DNA of 64,000 nt, taken from contig NZ_JASHIU010000010.1 of assembly GCF_030733545.1 (NCBI RefSeq), forward strand, positions 1 through 64,000, given 5' to 3'. The notes under the pieces were generated by a model that saw nothing but the letters and a program-made list of their open reading frames with translations, was not told the origin of the DNA and made no database searches. Of the stretch, positions 57,605 to 64,000 are shown in pieces; the stretch's first letter is position 1, and each line of letters starts with the position of its first letter. Source of the DNA: Oceanicaulis sp. MMSF_3324 (lineage in GTDB: Bacteria; Pseudomonadota; Alphaproteobacteria; Caulobacterales; Maricaulaceae). The translations under genes were made by a program, and so were the position numbers.

Positions 57605-58020
57605 ACCCGAAGGGCAGCGATGTGTTCACCCCGCAAGACCGCGCCCGGGTGATGCGCGCGGTCAAGGGCAAGGACACCAAACCGGAAATGATCGTTCGCC
57701 GGCTCGCCCACGCTATGGGCTACCGGTTTCGCCTGCATCGCAAGGACCTGCCCGGCAAGCCCGATCTGGTCTTTCCCGGCCGCAAGGCGGTGATCTTCGT
57801 GCATGGCTGTTTCTGGCATGGCCATGACTGCGCGCGCGGCTCACGCCAGCCCAAGCAGAACGCCGAATACTGGCGCACCAAGATCGGGCGCAATGTAGAG
57901 CGCGATACCGACAATCTTGAAACGCTGGCGTCGCAGGGCTGGCGTACGCAAGTCATCTGGGAATGCGAGATGAAGGACCGCGACGCGCTAGCAGAGCGGA
58001 TCAGGGCCTTTCTGGACTAG
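57598..58020 (+). CDS. vsr: Vsr very short patch repair endonuclease
   Basis: The 140-residue protein shows the Vsr pattern: RARVMRAVKGKDTKPEMIVR, the catalytic Asp in LPGKPDLVFPGRKAVI, and the zinc/His region FVHGCFWHGHDC. Vsr nicks at T-G mismatches created by 5-methylcytosine deamination, so it corrects the harm done by the methyltransferase upstream in the operon. Its ATG overlaps the monooxygenase stop (ATGGTGA), so translation is coupled. It overlaps the convergent GNAT gene by 4 nt. Confidence 0.95.
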   Translation: MVNPKGSDVFTPQDRARVMRAVKGKDTKPEMIVRRLAHAMGYRFRLHRKDLPGKPDLVFPGRKAVIFVHGCFWHGHDCARGSRQPKQNAEYWRTKIGRNVERDTDNLETLASQGWRTQVIWECEMKDRDALAERIRAFLD

Positions 58021-58502
58021 AGAGTCCTGAACATCACCAGGGCGTCCACATACCCCAGCTTCGGGTGATCAAACGCGCCCGGCAAGGCGCCAACCACCTC
58101 GAACCCGTAAGATCGCCAGAGCCCGATCGCGCGTTCATTCGTCGCCACCACGAAATTGTACTGCATGGCGCGATAGCCCAGCGCCCGCGCCGTCTCAAAG
58201 GAATGCTCGGCCATGGCGCGCGCCACGCCGCGCCCCTGGGCGTTCGGAGCGGTGACATAGCCGCAATTGCACACATGCGCGCCGCCGCCCATCTGGTTCG
58301 TGCGCAGATAATAGACGCCCAGGACCGCGCTCTCATCCTCGGCCACGAACGCATGCTTGTCCGCCCCCAGCCAGTAGGCGAGCGCGTCCTTGCGGCTCCA
58401 GTCGCGCGGCATGGCGTAGGTCTCGCCCGCGCGCAGCATGGGTTCCAGAATCGCCCAGACCGGATCTGCGTCCTGAACAGGGTCAGCCCGCCTGACGATC
58501 AT
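58017..58502 (-). CDS. GNAT-family N-acetyltransferase
   Basis: The 161-residue protein is a GNAT fold enzyme. The acetyl-CoA pyrophosphate loop is NAQGRGVARAMAEHS, preceded by the strand HVCNCGYVTAP. ERAIGLWRSYGFEVVGAL is motif B. The acceptor is unknown. The start at 58502 lies 2 nt past the LysR gene stop on the same strand, so it is probably co-transcribed. The longer frame, to 58715, is a shadow of the LysR gene. Confidence 0.88.
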   Translation of the reverse strand: MIVRRADPVQDADPVWAILEPMLRAGETYAMPRDWSRKDALAYWLGADKHAFVAEDESAVLGVYYLRTNQMGGGAHVCNCGYVTAPNAQGRGVARAMAEHSFETARALGYRAMQYNFVVATNERAIGLWRSYGFEVVGALPGAFDHPKLGYVDALVMFRTL

Positions 58503-58504
58503 GC

Positions 58505-59395
58505 CTACAGCCCGTCCTTGAACCAGTCCTTGAGGTGATCGACCAGCAGGCGGACCCGGTGCGCCAGATAGCGATTGGACGGGAAGACGGCCCACAGATC
58601 GCGATGATCCGGCGCCCAGTCGGGCAGGATCTCCACCACGCTGCCATCTTCCAGGGAGGCATGCGCCGCCCAGCCCGGCAGGGACGCGATCCCGGCTCCA
58701 TTGGCCGCGGCGCAAACCGCCGCGCGGGCGCCATGCAGGGTCAGGCGGCCGGACACCTTCACTTCAACGCTTTCCTCCTCACGCTGGAAGCGCCAGAGAT
58801 TGGGAGCGGGCTTGTTGCGATCGATGATGCAGTCATGCCCGGACAGGTCATAAGGATGCTCGGGTGCGCCCGCCGCGTTCAGATAGGCCGGGCTCGCCAC
58901 GACTTTGATCGGCGCCGGGGCCAGACGCCGCGCGATCAGGCTGGAATCGGTCAGCTGACCGATGCGAACGCCCAGATCGAAGCCTTCATCGACCAGATCG
59001 ACCATGCGGTCGGAAAATTCCAGACGCACTTCCACGCCCGGCCATTGCGCCATGAAGGCGGTGATCGGTTGGATCAGGCGCGAGGAGCCGAAATCCACCG
59101 GCGCCGACACGCGCAACACGCCCGCCGCCGCCGCCTGCTCGGCCACAAGGCCGTTCTCGATGGCGTCATATTCCGCCAGCCAGGGCCCGACACGATCCAG
59201 CAGGGCGCGCCCGGCATCGGTCAGACGCACAGACCGCGTCGTCCGCTCCAGAAGGCGCGCCTGCATGCGCTCCTCAAGGGCCGAAATCTGCTTGGAGGCC
59301 GCGCCCGCCGTCATGCCCAGCCGTTCGGCCGCACGGGTGAAGCTTTCCAGTTCCGCCACGGCGGCGAACAGGCGAAGGGCGTCGATCCGGTCCAT
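58505..59395 (-). CDS. LysR-family transcriptional regulator
   Basis: The 296-residue protein is a normal LysR regulator. The HTH at residues 1-60 includes DALRLFAAVAELESFTRAAE then GMTAGAASKQISALEERMQA, and the effector-binding domain begins near residue 90. It is divergent from the extradiol dioxygenase at 59496, across 100 nt, and is likely its regulator. The GNAT gene follows at once on the same strand. The inducer is unknown. Confidence 0.92.
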   Translation of the reverse strand: MDRIDALRLFAAVAELESFTRAAERLGMTAGAASKQISALEERMQARLLERTTRSVRLTDAGRALLDRVGPWLAEYDAIENGLVAEQAAAAGVLRVSAPVDFGSSRLIQPITAFMAQWPGVEVRLEFSDRMVDLVDEGFDLGVRIGQLTDSSLIARRLAPAPIKVVASPAYLNAAGAPEHPYDLSGHDCIIDRNKPAPNLWRFQREEESVEVKVSGRLTLHGARAAVCAAANGAGIASLPGWAAHASLEDGSVVEILPDWAPDHRDLWAVFPSNRYLAHRVRLLVDHLKDWFKDGL

Positions 59396-59495
59396 GTGTT
59401 TCCTTTAGGGAAAGAGTAAATCCCGAAATGTGGGTATTATATTTCGCGAGCAGGTTTGTCATCTCACATCTCTCACACTGACCGGATGGAATGAC

Positions 59496-60272
59496 ATGGC
59501 CCGAACCGCTCTCTTCCTCTCTCATGGCGCGCCCAGCCTGCTCACAGGCCAGTCGGCCGCGCGGGACTTCCTGATCAGGCTGGGCGAGACCCGACCTTCT
59601 CCCGCCGCCTATGTCGTCGTATCCGCACACTGGGAGAGCGCGCCGGTTGCTGTTACGTCCGCGCGTCGCCCCGCCACCGTTCATGACTTCCGCGGCTTCA
59701 GCGAAGCACTGCACAGCTATGACTGGCCGGCTCCTGGCGCGCCCGAACAAGCCGAGGCCCTTGTCACTCAGCTCAACGCCACAGGCATTGACGCCGTGCC
59801 GGACGCCCATCGCGGGTTTGATCATGGGGTCTGGGTTCCGCTGGCGCTGATGAAGCCCGACGCCTCAATCCCGGTCCTCCAGGTCTCCCTGCCCGGTCGC
59901 CACAGCACGGATGCAGACAGCTGGCGCCTGGGGCGTGCGCTCGCCCCGCTCTCAGAAGACAATATCCAGCTCGTCTTCTCCGGATCGCTGACCCATTCGC
60001 TGCGGGATGCGCTATCGGCGCCGGAAGACGCACCGCCCGCCCCCTTCGCCCAAGAGTTCGCGGATTGGGCGCGGCAAGCGATGGCCGCCGGGCACTGGTC
60101 CGAACTGATGAACTGGACCACGGCGCCCCAAGCCCGACGCAATCATCCCAGCCCCGAGCACTTCAGGCCGCTCCTCGCAGCGGCTGGCGCTGCAAGCGGC
60201 GCCGGTGAACAATTGCATGAGAGTTACACGCACGCGGCCCTCGCCATGGATGTCTGGTCCATTCCGGTCTGA
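59496..60272 (+). CDS. DODA-type class III extradiol dioxygenase family protein
   Basis: The 258-residue protein is of the LigB/4,5-DOPA extradiol dioxygenase fold. Metal ligands are in FLSHGAPSLLT (His) and HDFRGF, with the conserved DHGVWVPLALMKP in the middle and SGSLTHSLRD near residue 165. Family members open catechol rings or act as unrelated zinc enzymes, so the substrate is left open. The start at 59496 begins at MARTALFLSHGAPS; the longer frame adds a non-conserved lead. It is controlled most likely by the divergent LysR. Confidence 0.87.
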   Translation: MARTALFLSHGAPSLLTGQSAARDFLIRLGETRPSPAAYVVVSAHWESAPVAVTSARRPATVHDFRGFSEALHSYDWPAPGAPEQAEALVTQLNATGIDAVPDAHRGFDHGVWVPLALMKPDASIPVLQVSLPGRHSTDADSWRLGRALAPLSEDNIQLVFSGSLTHSLRDALSAPEDAPPAPFAQEFADWARQAMAAGHWSELMNWTTAPQARRNHPSPEHFRPLLAAAGAASGAGEQLHESYTHAALAMDVWSIPV

Positions 60273-60359
60273 AGACGCAAAGATGCATCCTCTCGCAGCC
60301 GCCAATATGGCCAGCGGCGCGGGCTGCATTCAGGGATCAGGCATGCTTGCAGCATAGAC

Positions 60360-60530
60360 CCACCGCCCGGCCCCGCTGGATGGGACGGGGCGGCGGGCGG
60401 TGGTTGCACTCGGGGTCTTGCAGCGCTGACGCCTGCAAGACCCCAGGGGCTGCCGACCTCCAGGGGCGAGGCCGGTAGGCAGGGCGGCAATTGAGGGGAG
60501 CCGCCCGTCAGGACCGAGGGGGAGCCTGAC
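60360..60530. ncRNA. Candidate structured RNA: five consecutive hairpins
   Basis: The gap from 60273 to 60776 has no convincing gene. Within it are hairpins: A 60360-60403 (CCACCGCCCGGCCCCG stem, two-base bulge), B 60412-60444 (perfect 12-bp arms GGGGTCTTGCAG / CTGCAAGACCCC, 9-nt loop), C 60452-60480 (internal loop), D 60482-60506 (GGGCGGC / GCCGCCC, 11-nt loop), and E 60507-60530 (GTCAGG / CCTGAC, 12-nt loop). On the minus strand the loops of C, D and E are C-rich (CCCCTG, TCCCCTCAATT, CTCCCCCTCGGT), as in anti-Shine-Dalgarno sRNAs. On the plus strand they are GAGGGG-rich. Strand is undecided. It is not RNase P, tmRNA or SRP by motif. Confidence 0.5.
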
Positions 60531-60659
60531 ATGCCGGAAGCCGGGCCGGGAACGGAAACGAGACCGTCTCAAGGGCACTTTGGACTTCCAACACATTAAC
60601 TCTAAGCAACACTTGACCCTTCACTCAAGCACATTGGTTAACGAATCTGTTAATAATTG

Positions 60660-60673
60660 GAATATCGATATTC
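60660..60673. promoter_or_regulatory. 14-bp perfect palindrome in AT-rich intergenic DNA
   Basis: GAATATCGATATTC is a perfect palindrome in the AT-rich block 60590-60725. The same block holds TTAACGAATCTGTTAA (60639-60654, TTAA arms 8 nt apart). The block may hold the promoter of the structured RNA region if it is read leftward; TTGAGT with TAGAGT 18 nt away on the minus strand is a weak candidate. Confidence 0.4.
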
Positions 60674-60730
60674 TTTCAAGAAGAAACGAGCGCTGTTCAG
60701 ATCAGTAAATGATGTTCACTCAAACACACA

Positions 60731-60763
60731 AAAGCCGGGCGCGTGGCCCGGCTTTCGTTTTTT
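60731..60763. terminator. Terminator hairpin, works on both strands
   Basis: AAAGCCGGGC / GCCCGGCTTT, 5-nt loop. Plus strand: six T follow after CG. Minus strand: TTTTG follows. It may end the leftward 52-residue gene (stop at 60777) or a rightward RNA from the structured gap. Confidence 0.75.
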
Positions 60764-60776
60764 GAGTCGCATGAGG

Positions 60777-60935
60777 TCAATCGTTCTTGTCCTCTGAGTC
60801 CTTGTGCTCGGAAGGACCGGGTTCGGGGACCCTGTCCGCCTCGGCGCCGTCGGCGCCGGCTTCACGTCGTCTCTGGGCTTCACGATCAAGGGATTCCATC
60901 TCGTCCTGCTCCTGTTTACGGACTGTATCGTTCAT
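60777..60935 (-). CDS. Small charged protein (52 residues)
   Basis: The frame encodes a highly charged, mostly helical protein: NDTVRKQEQDEMESLDREAQ, RRREAGADGAEADRVPEPG, and an end in KDSEDKND. No signal or membrane part is seen and no family is recognised. CGGAGG lies 7 nt before the ATG. It starts 27 nt after the acidic 127-residue gene on the same strand, and is likely co-transcribed from its EcfG-type promoter. It is too short for ordinary length cut-offs. Confidence 0.68.
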   Translation of the reverse strand: MNDTVRKQEQDEMESLDREAQRRREAGADGAEADRVPEPGPSEHKDSEDKND

Positions 60936-60962
60936 GACCAACCTCCGAACGCGACTGCGTGT

Positions 60963-61346
60963 CTAGGTTTCACCCGGACGCACCGGCGGTGGATCGGACG
61001 CCGGGAAGGTGTCATCCAGCGCGTCATCGAGCTTGTCGTCCTCATCGTCCGGATCCGGGCTGTCTTCAGGTTTTTTCTTGGTTTTTTCCTGATCATCGGC
61101 CGACAGGCGTTCAACGCCTTCGTCGGTCGCGCCGAGGCGCCCCGCAGATGACTGATCGACTTTTTCGCCAAAGCGTTCGCCTTGGCCGCCGTCCAGCGCC
61201 TGGTCGACCGGCACTACCTGGTCGCCGAGCTTGGCATCGTCAGGACGCAGCTCGCCCCGGCGCCCCATCGCCTTTGTTTCATCAAAGGGTTGGGCGAAAG
61301 CCTGATTATCGGCTGGCGCGGCGTCAGTTGAATAATGGGAAGCCAT
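60963..61346 (-). CDS. Acidic disordered protein with the TFPASDPP tail motif
   Basis: The 127-residue protein is polar and probably disordered. The N-terminus holds AFAQPFDETKAMGRRGELRP. The C-terminus ends DDTFPASDPPPVRPGET, a short motif (DxTFPASDPP) that recurs at the end of many small alphaproteobacterial hypothetical proteins. AAGGAGG is 6 nt before the ATG at 61346. An exact EcfG-type promoter lies 35 nt before the start. A stress-protective role is plausible from this, but not shown. The 52-residue gene is next in the operon. Confidence 0.75.
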   Translation of the reverse strand: MASHYSTDAAPADNQAFAQPFDETKAMGRRGELRPDDAKLGDQVVPVDQALDGGQGERFGEKVDQSSAGRLGATDEGVERLSADDQEKTKKKPEDSPDPDDEDDKLDDALDDTFPASDPPPVRPGET

Positions 61347-61381
61347 TTGAGCCTCCTTCTTGCTGTTGTCCTTGCCGGAAC

Positions 61382-61406
61382 AACGCGTCAGGGGCCCTGC
61401 CGTTCC
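61382..61406 (-). promoter_or_regulatory. EcfG-type general stress promoter before the acidic protein
   Basis: On the minus strand: GGAAC, 16 nt, then CGTT. Exact consensus; it lies 36 nt before the start at 61346 and 9 nt past the end of the next upstream gene. Confidence 0.68.
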
Positions 61407-61414
61407 GGGAAAGA

Positions 61415-62479
61415 TCAGTCCTGCAGCACAGCGTCGACGCTGATCAATTCCCAATCATGCATCTGGTCGAGATAGGCGTCGAAATAGGCCTTGTGCGAGG
61501 CCCCCACGATCACCAGCACCCGGGCGCCCGGTTCATTGCCAGCAGCTTCAACAATGTTGGCCACCATGCGCAGGTTCCGGGTCTGATACCAGCTCACATA
61601 CTGGCGCGCGACGGCGTCATGATCCGGCGTCGCGGCGGCCAGACCGAAATCGCCATCAATCGTGGCGCGCTGATAGCGCGGTGAATTGAGGAACCGATAG
61701 CCGGCCAACACACGCTCGGGCGAGCCCAGATAGCTGCGCGCTTCTGCAAACACGCCATCGACCGCAGGATCAGACTGCGCCCAGACCGACTGAATGGTCT
61801 CGCCCAGCGTGCCAGGCGCGAAGGCGTAGATGGAATCCGCCGTGTGATCATCCATGGTCACCAGATGATCGAGCCCCAGACGCGCGCCCAGCGCCACGGC
61901 CAGAACCCCGTTCTCATTCCGACTTGCGACCATGCGATCCAGCATGCCAGCCAGCTCTTCGGTCAGTCCGTCAGCGGCGATCCGGTCGCCATCGTCCAGT
62001 TGCGCCCATTGCAGGGCAGCCGACCAGAGTTCACCCGCCCCCATGAGCAAGAGCGCCAGAGACCGACGCTCAGAAACCGACGCCGACCGGGGAAACTCGT
62101 GCAGGCGAGTCCGCGCCGCCATATACGCTTCGGGCTGGTTCATGCCCAGCACCTCAAGCGCGGGTTGCGGGTCGCGGCAATAGGTATCCGCAACCCCCTC
62201 ATAGAGCTGGGCATAGCGGCGCAACTCGTCACAACCGCGCCCTCCTATGGATTCAACGGCGATGATGTCCGGATCAAACGCTTCAAGCCGCTCCAGCACC
62301 AGATCAAGATCGCCGGGATTGAGCGCGCCCTCGGGCAATTGATTGAGATGCGCCGTGCCCAGCACCAGAACCTGTGTCGGCTCACCGCCCAGAGGGTCCT
62401 GAACCCCGGAAAAGTTGATGCCCGGCTCGGCGGCTTGCGCGAGTGTCAGTGCAGCGAAAGCGGAGAGTGTGGTGAGCAT
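61415..62479 (-). CDS. DUF5694 (TraB/TIKI-like) secreted protein
   Basis: The 354-residue precursor has a signal peptide (MLTTLSAFAALTLAQAAEP). The fold follows the TraB/TIKI pattern: VLVLGTAHLNQLPEG at the start, IIAVESIGGRGCDELRRY with a Glu, and VIVGASHKAYFDAYL near the end. Members of this superfamily are putative metallopeptidases or related enzymes; DUF5694 has no proven function. GGGGGA is 8 nt before the ATG at 62479. It is divergent from the DUF6438 gene. The EcfG promoter of the next gene begins just past its end. Confidence 0.8.
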   Translation of the reverse strand: MLTTLSAFAALTLAQAAEPGINFSGVQDPLGGEPTQVLVLGTAHLNQLPEGALNPGDLDLVLERLEAFDPDIIAVESIGGRGCDELRRYAQLYEGVADTYCRDPQPALEVLGMNQPEAYMAARTRLHEFPRSASVSERRSLALLLMGAGELWSAALQWAQLDDGDRIAADGLTEELAGMLDRMVASRNENGVLAVALGARLGLDHLVTMDDHTADSIYAFAPGTLGETIQSVWAQSDPAVDGVFAEARSYLGSPERVLAGYRFLNSPRYQRATIDGDFGLAAATPDHDAVARQYVSWYQTRNLRMVANIVEAAGNEPGARVLVIVGASHKAYFDAYLDQMHDWELISVDAVLQD

Positions 62480-62647
62480 GGCGTTCTGTCCCCCTTGCGA
62501 TCTCTGATCCGAAGATGCCGCATTCCGATCCAACGTATGCGGTTTGAGCCTGACAGTTCACGCGCGAACCGGCGAGTTACAAATGCCAGTCGCCTGTCGC
62601 GCGAATTCATGCATACTGCGTTTTTGCGCCCGCAAAGAGAGATTTTC

Positions 62648-63220
62648 GTGTTTGAGCTAGCCTATTTGGATCAAGCCGCCTCATACGATCAGATCGAGGA
62701 AATCAGGGTCGAGCAAACTGGATGTTTCGGATATTGCCCCAGCTATATTGTCTCCATTGAGCCCAATGATGCTTACCGGTTTTGCGGGTTGCACTTCACA
62801 GGTAGCGAGGGCCCGCACTTGGGCGTCCTACCCGAACACAGCTTTAAAGCACTTGTCCGAACCCTTCAGGACAATGAGTTTCTGGCACGCAACTCGGTTG
62901 ATTACGGCGGTGATAATTGCACTGTCTACGCAACAGACCACCCCAGTGCTTACATTTCCGTCTCGTTCTCCAACGAAAATTCCAAACAACTCCACTGGTA
63001 TTCTGGCTGCAGAATTCAGGATCACGAGTCTCCCCAAACCCGCCCGAGACCAACGCGCCTGAGTGAAGATGCATTCGCCTTAAGCGCCATTGTGGATCAC
63101 GCCCGAGAGTTGTTGTCTGCCGAAAACCTGCTTGAGGACCCTGACAACTTCTCTGAGGTTCCTCGTGAAAGGAATTGGGGTCATGGCTTCCCCTACGACA
63201 ACTGCGGCTTTGATGAATAA
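62648..63220 (+). CDS. DUF6438-type hypothetical protein (low GC)
   Basis: The 190-residue protein has the DUF6438 pattern IEEIRVEQTGCFGYCPSYIV, with two cysteines CxxxC, then SYIVSIEPNDAYRFCG and the VLPEHSFKALVRTLQDNEFL helix. No signal is seen when the GTG at 62648 is used; AAGAGAG is before it. An ATG at 62609 is an alternative (13 more residues) but has no ribosome binding site. Upstream frames to 61844 are antisense shadows of the DUF5694 gene. GC is near 50%, clearly lower than the flanks, so it may have been acquired. Confidence 0.7.
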   Translation: MFELAYLDQAASYDQIEEIRVEQTGCFGYCPSYIVSIEPNDAYRFCGLHFTGSEGPHLGVLPEHSFKALVRTLQDNEFLARNSVDYGGDNCTVYATDHPSAYISVSFSNENSKQLHWYSGCRIQDHESPQTRPRPTRLSEDAFALSAIVDHARELLSAENLLEDPDNFSEVPRERNWGHGFPYDNCGFDE

Positions 63221-63221
63221 A

Positions 63222-63257
63222 AAAGCCCCCGACGCGACTGGCGCCGGGGGCTCTTTT
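63222..63257. terminator. Bidirectional terminator
   Basis: AGCCCCCG / CGGGGGCT stem, extended by CGC/GCG, is flanked by A6 on the left and CTTTTCT on the right. It ends the DUF6438 gene rightward and, with six T on the minus strand, the fatty-acid oxidation gene leftward. Confidence 0.85.
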
Positions 63258-63274
63258 CTGGTCAGGCTTGAGCC

Positions 63275-64000
63275 TTACGCAGCTTTCGCCGGAGCGAAGC
63301 GGCCGTAGAAGGTCTCGCCTTTGCTGGCCATGTCACGCAGCAGGGCGGGGACTTCGAACGGCTTGCCGTATTTGGCTTTCAGCGCATCGGCGCGGTCCAC
63401 GAAGGCCTTGGCGCCGATGGTGTCGATAAAGCTCAGCACGCCGCCGGTATAGGGCGCAAAGCCCCAGGCGAGGATTGAGCCCACATCGGCTTCGCGCGGA
63501 TCGGCGACGATCTCTTCTTCCATCGTCCGGGCCGCTTCCAGCGCCTGGGCGTAGAGGATGCGATCCTTCAGCTCGTCCACGGTCGGCTGATCGTCGAGCA
63601 GCTTGCCGTTCGGCGCGAACTGATCGAGCTCGTCCCAGAGCGACTTGCCTTCGTCGGTATAGACGTAGAAGCCCTTCTGGTTCTTGCGGCCATAACGACC
63701 CAGCTCGTACATCTTCTCGATGACTTCCGCGTTCGGAGTGTCCTCGAACGCATCGCCGAGGTCCTTCTTGGTCTGCTGAAGCACCTTGTAGCCCAGATCA
63801 ATGGCCACTTCGTCCTGCAGCGAGAGCGGGCCGACCGGCATGCCGGCCATCTTGGCGGCGTTCTCGATCAGGGCCGGCTTCACGCCTTCGGTCAGCATGT
63901 ACATGCCCTGCTCGATGTAACGCATCACGCAGCGGTTGGCGTAGAAGCCGCGGGTGTCGGCGACGACGATCGGGGTCTTCTTGATCTTGGCCACGAAGTC
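63275..64000 (-). CDS. fadB: Fatty-acid oxidation complex alpha subunit, C-terminal part (cut by window edge)
   Basis: The visible 242 residues are the end of a multifunctional enoyl-CoA hydratase / 3-hydroxyacyl-CoA dehydrogenase (FadB/FadJ). They begin in the dehydrogenase core: KTPIVVADTRGFYANRCV, GMPVGPLSLQDEVAIDLGYK, the NQKGFYVY end of the first C-terminal helical domain, and then ADVGSILAWGFAPYTGGVLS of the second one. The hydratase and the NAD-binding half lie beyond 64000. The frame is open to the window end. The fadA partner is not visible. FadB and FadJ cannot be told apart from this part. Confidence 0.9.
   Translation of the reverse strand, partial: DFVAKIKKTPIVVADTRGFYANRCVMRYIEQGMYMLTEGVKPALIENAAKMAGMPVGPLSLQDEVAIDLGYKVLQQTKKDLGDAFEDTPNAEVIEKMYELGRYGRKNQKGFYVYTDEGKSLWDELDQFAPNGKLLDDQPTVDELKDRILYAQALEAARTMEEEIVADPREADVGSILAWGFAPYTGGVLSFIDTIGAKAFVDRADALKAKYGKPFEVPALLRDMASKGETFYGRFAPAKAA

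Noticed and set aside
55236..58020. Complete restriction-modification system
   Set aside because: No restriction endonuclease-like protein is encoded next to the methyltransferase; Vsr is a repair enzyme.
60224..60596. Two minus-strand frames across the structured intergenic region
   Set aside because: Pro/Ser/Arg-rich, no ribosome binding site, and the stems fit RNA structure better than a protein.
60639..60654. CtrA box TTAA-TTAA
   Set aside because: The two TTAA arms are 8 nt apart, not the required 7.
60273..60776. RNase P RNA, tmRNA or SRP RNA
   Set aside because: None of their conserved core sequences could be found on either strand.
61844..62647. N-terminal extension of the DUF6438 frame
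   Set aside because: The first 268 codons run antisense to the DUF5694 gene and do not look like protein; the domain begins after the GTG at 62648.

Overview
The window is GC-rich (roughly 64%) chromosomal DNA of an alphaproteobacterium. The best fit is a stalked or budding marine lineage (Maricaulales/Hyphomonadaceae, for example an Oceanicaulis or Maricaulis relative). The reasons are a split methionine synthase, a CIRCE-controlled groESL, a TipF-like degenerate EAL protein, many TonB/SIMPL/OmpA envelope proteins, and general-stress sigma (EcfG) style promoters. No phage, transposase, CRISPR array or rRNA was seen. The window is core and envelope chromosome with a few lower-GC islets.

Layout. 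1-8.2 kb: a RimK fusion, pirin, a glutathionyl-hydroquinone reductase, then a leftward metF-metH1-metH2 operon behind a perfect 18-bp palindrome. 8.3-13.7 kb: mlaA-mlaC, an acetyltransferase, and leftward ettA-LuxR-CPBP protease. 13.9-20 kb: secreted peptidases and SIMPL-type proteins, ending in an inverted-repeat element. 20-25 kb: an isomerase, an unrecognised proteasome-like N-terminal-threonine hydrolase with a small partner, free-methionine sulfoxide reductase, and YHS/DoxX/D-glutamate-cyclase genes. 25-34 kb: aldehyde dehydrogenase, SDR, M24 peptidase, a damaged-looking AlkB homologue, tRNA-Ile2(CAT), SIMPL protein, HAD phosphatase, TipF-like protein, OmpA lipoprotein. 34-39 kb: groES-groEL, a membrane-anchored ribbon-helix-helix protein with its own candidate operators, an Lrp regulator and a beta-lactamase-fold hydrolase. 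39-49 kb: PagL, an exported NagZ-like enzyme, two small lipoproteins, hisS, a DsbD/ScsB-redoxin pair, SapC and OmpW. 49-55 kb: a His-rich zinc receptor (ZnuD) divergent from zur, a double-hotdog thioesterase and two envelope proteins. 55-58 kb: cytosine methyltransferase, flavin monooxygenase and Vsr in one translationally coupled operon. 58-64 kb: GNAT, LysR/DODA dioxygenase pair, a strongly structured gene-free region, two acidic stress-type proteins, TraB/TIKI-like and DUF6438 proteins, and the end of a fatty-acid oxidation alpha subunit.

How the genes work together. Five gene-proximal sites match GGAAC-N16/17-CGTT, the established EcfG consensus. They stand before mlaA-mlaC, the aldehyde dehydrogenase, a SIMPL protein, the OmpA lipoprotein and the acidic-protein operon. 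This suggests that much of the window's envelope maintenance is part of a general stress regulon. Zinc uptake, heat shock and the methionine cycle each carry their own recognisable operators.

The item I rate as most likely undescribed is the roughly 412-residue proteasome/HslV-like protein at 20788-22026, with its downstream partner and a CtrA-like site upstream. Next are the multi-hairpin region at 60360-60530 and the RHH-membrane protein with tandem GTGT-N4-ACAC sites.
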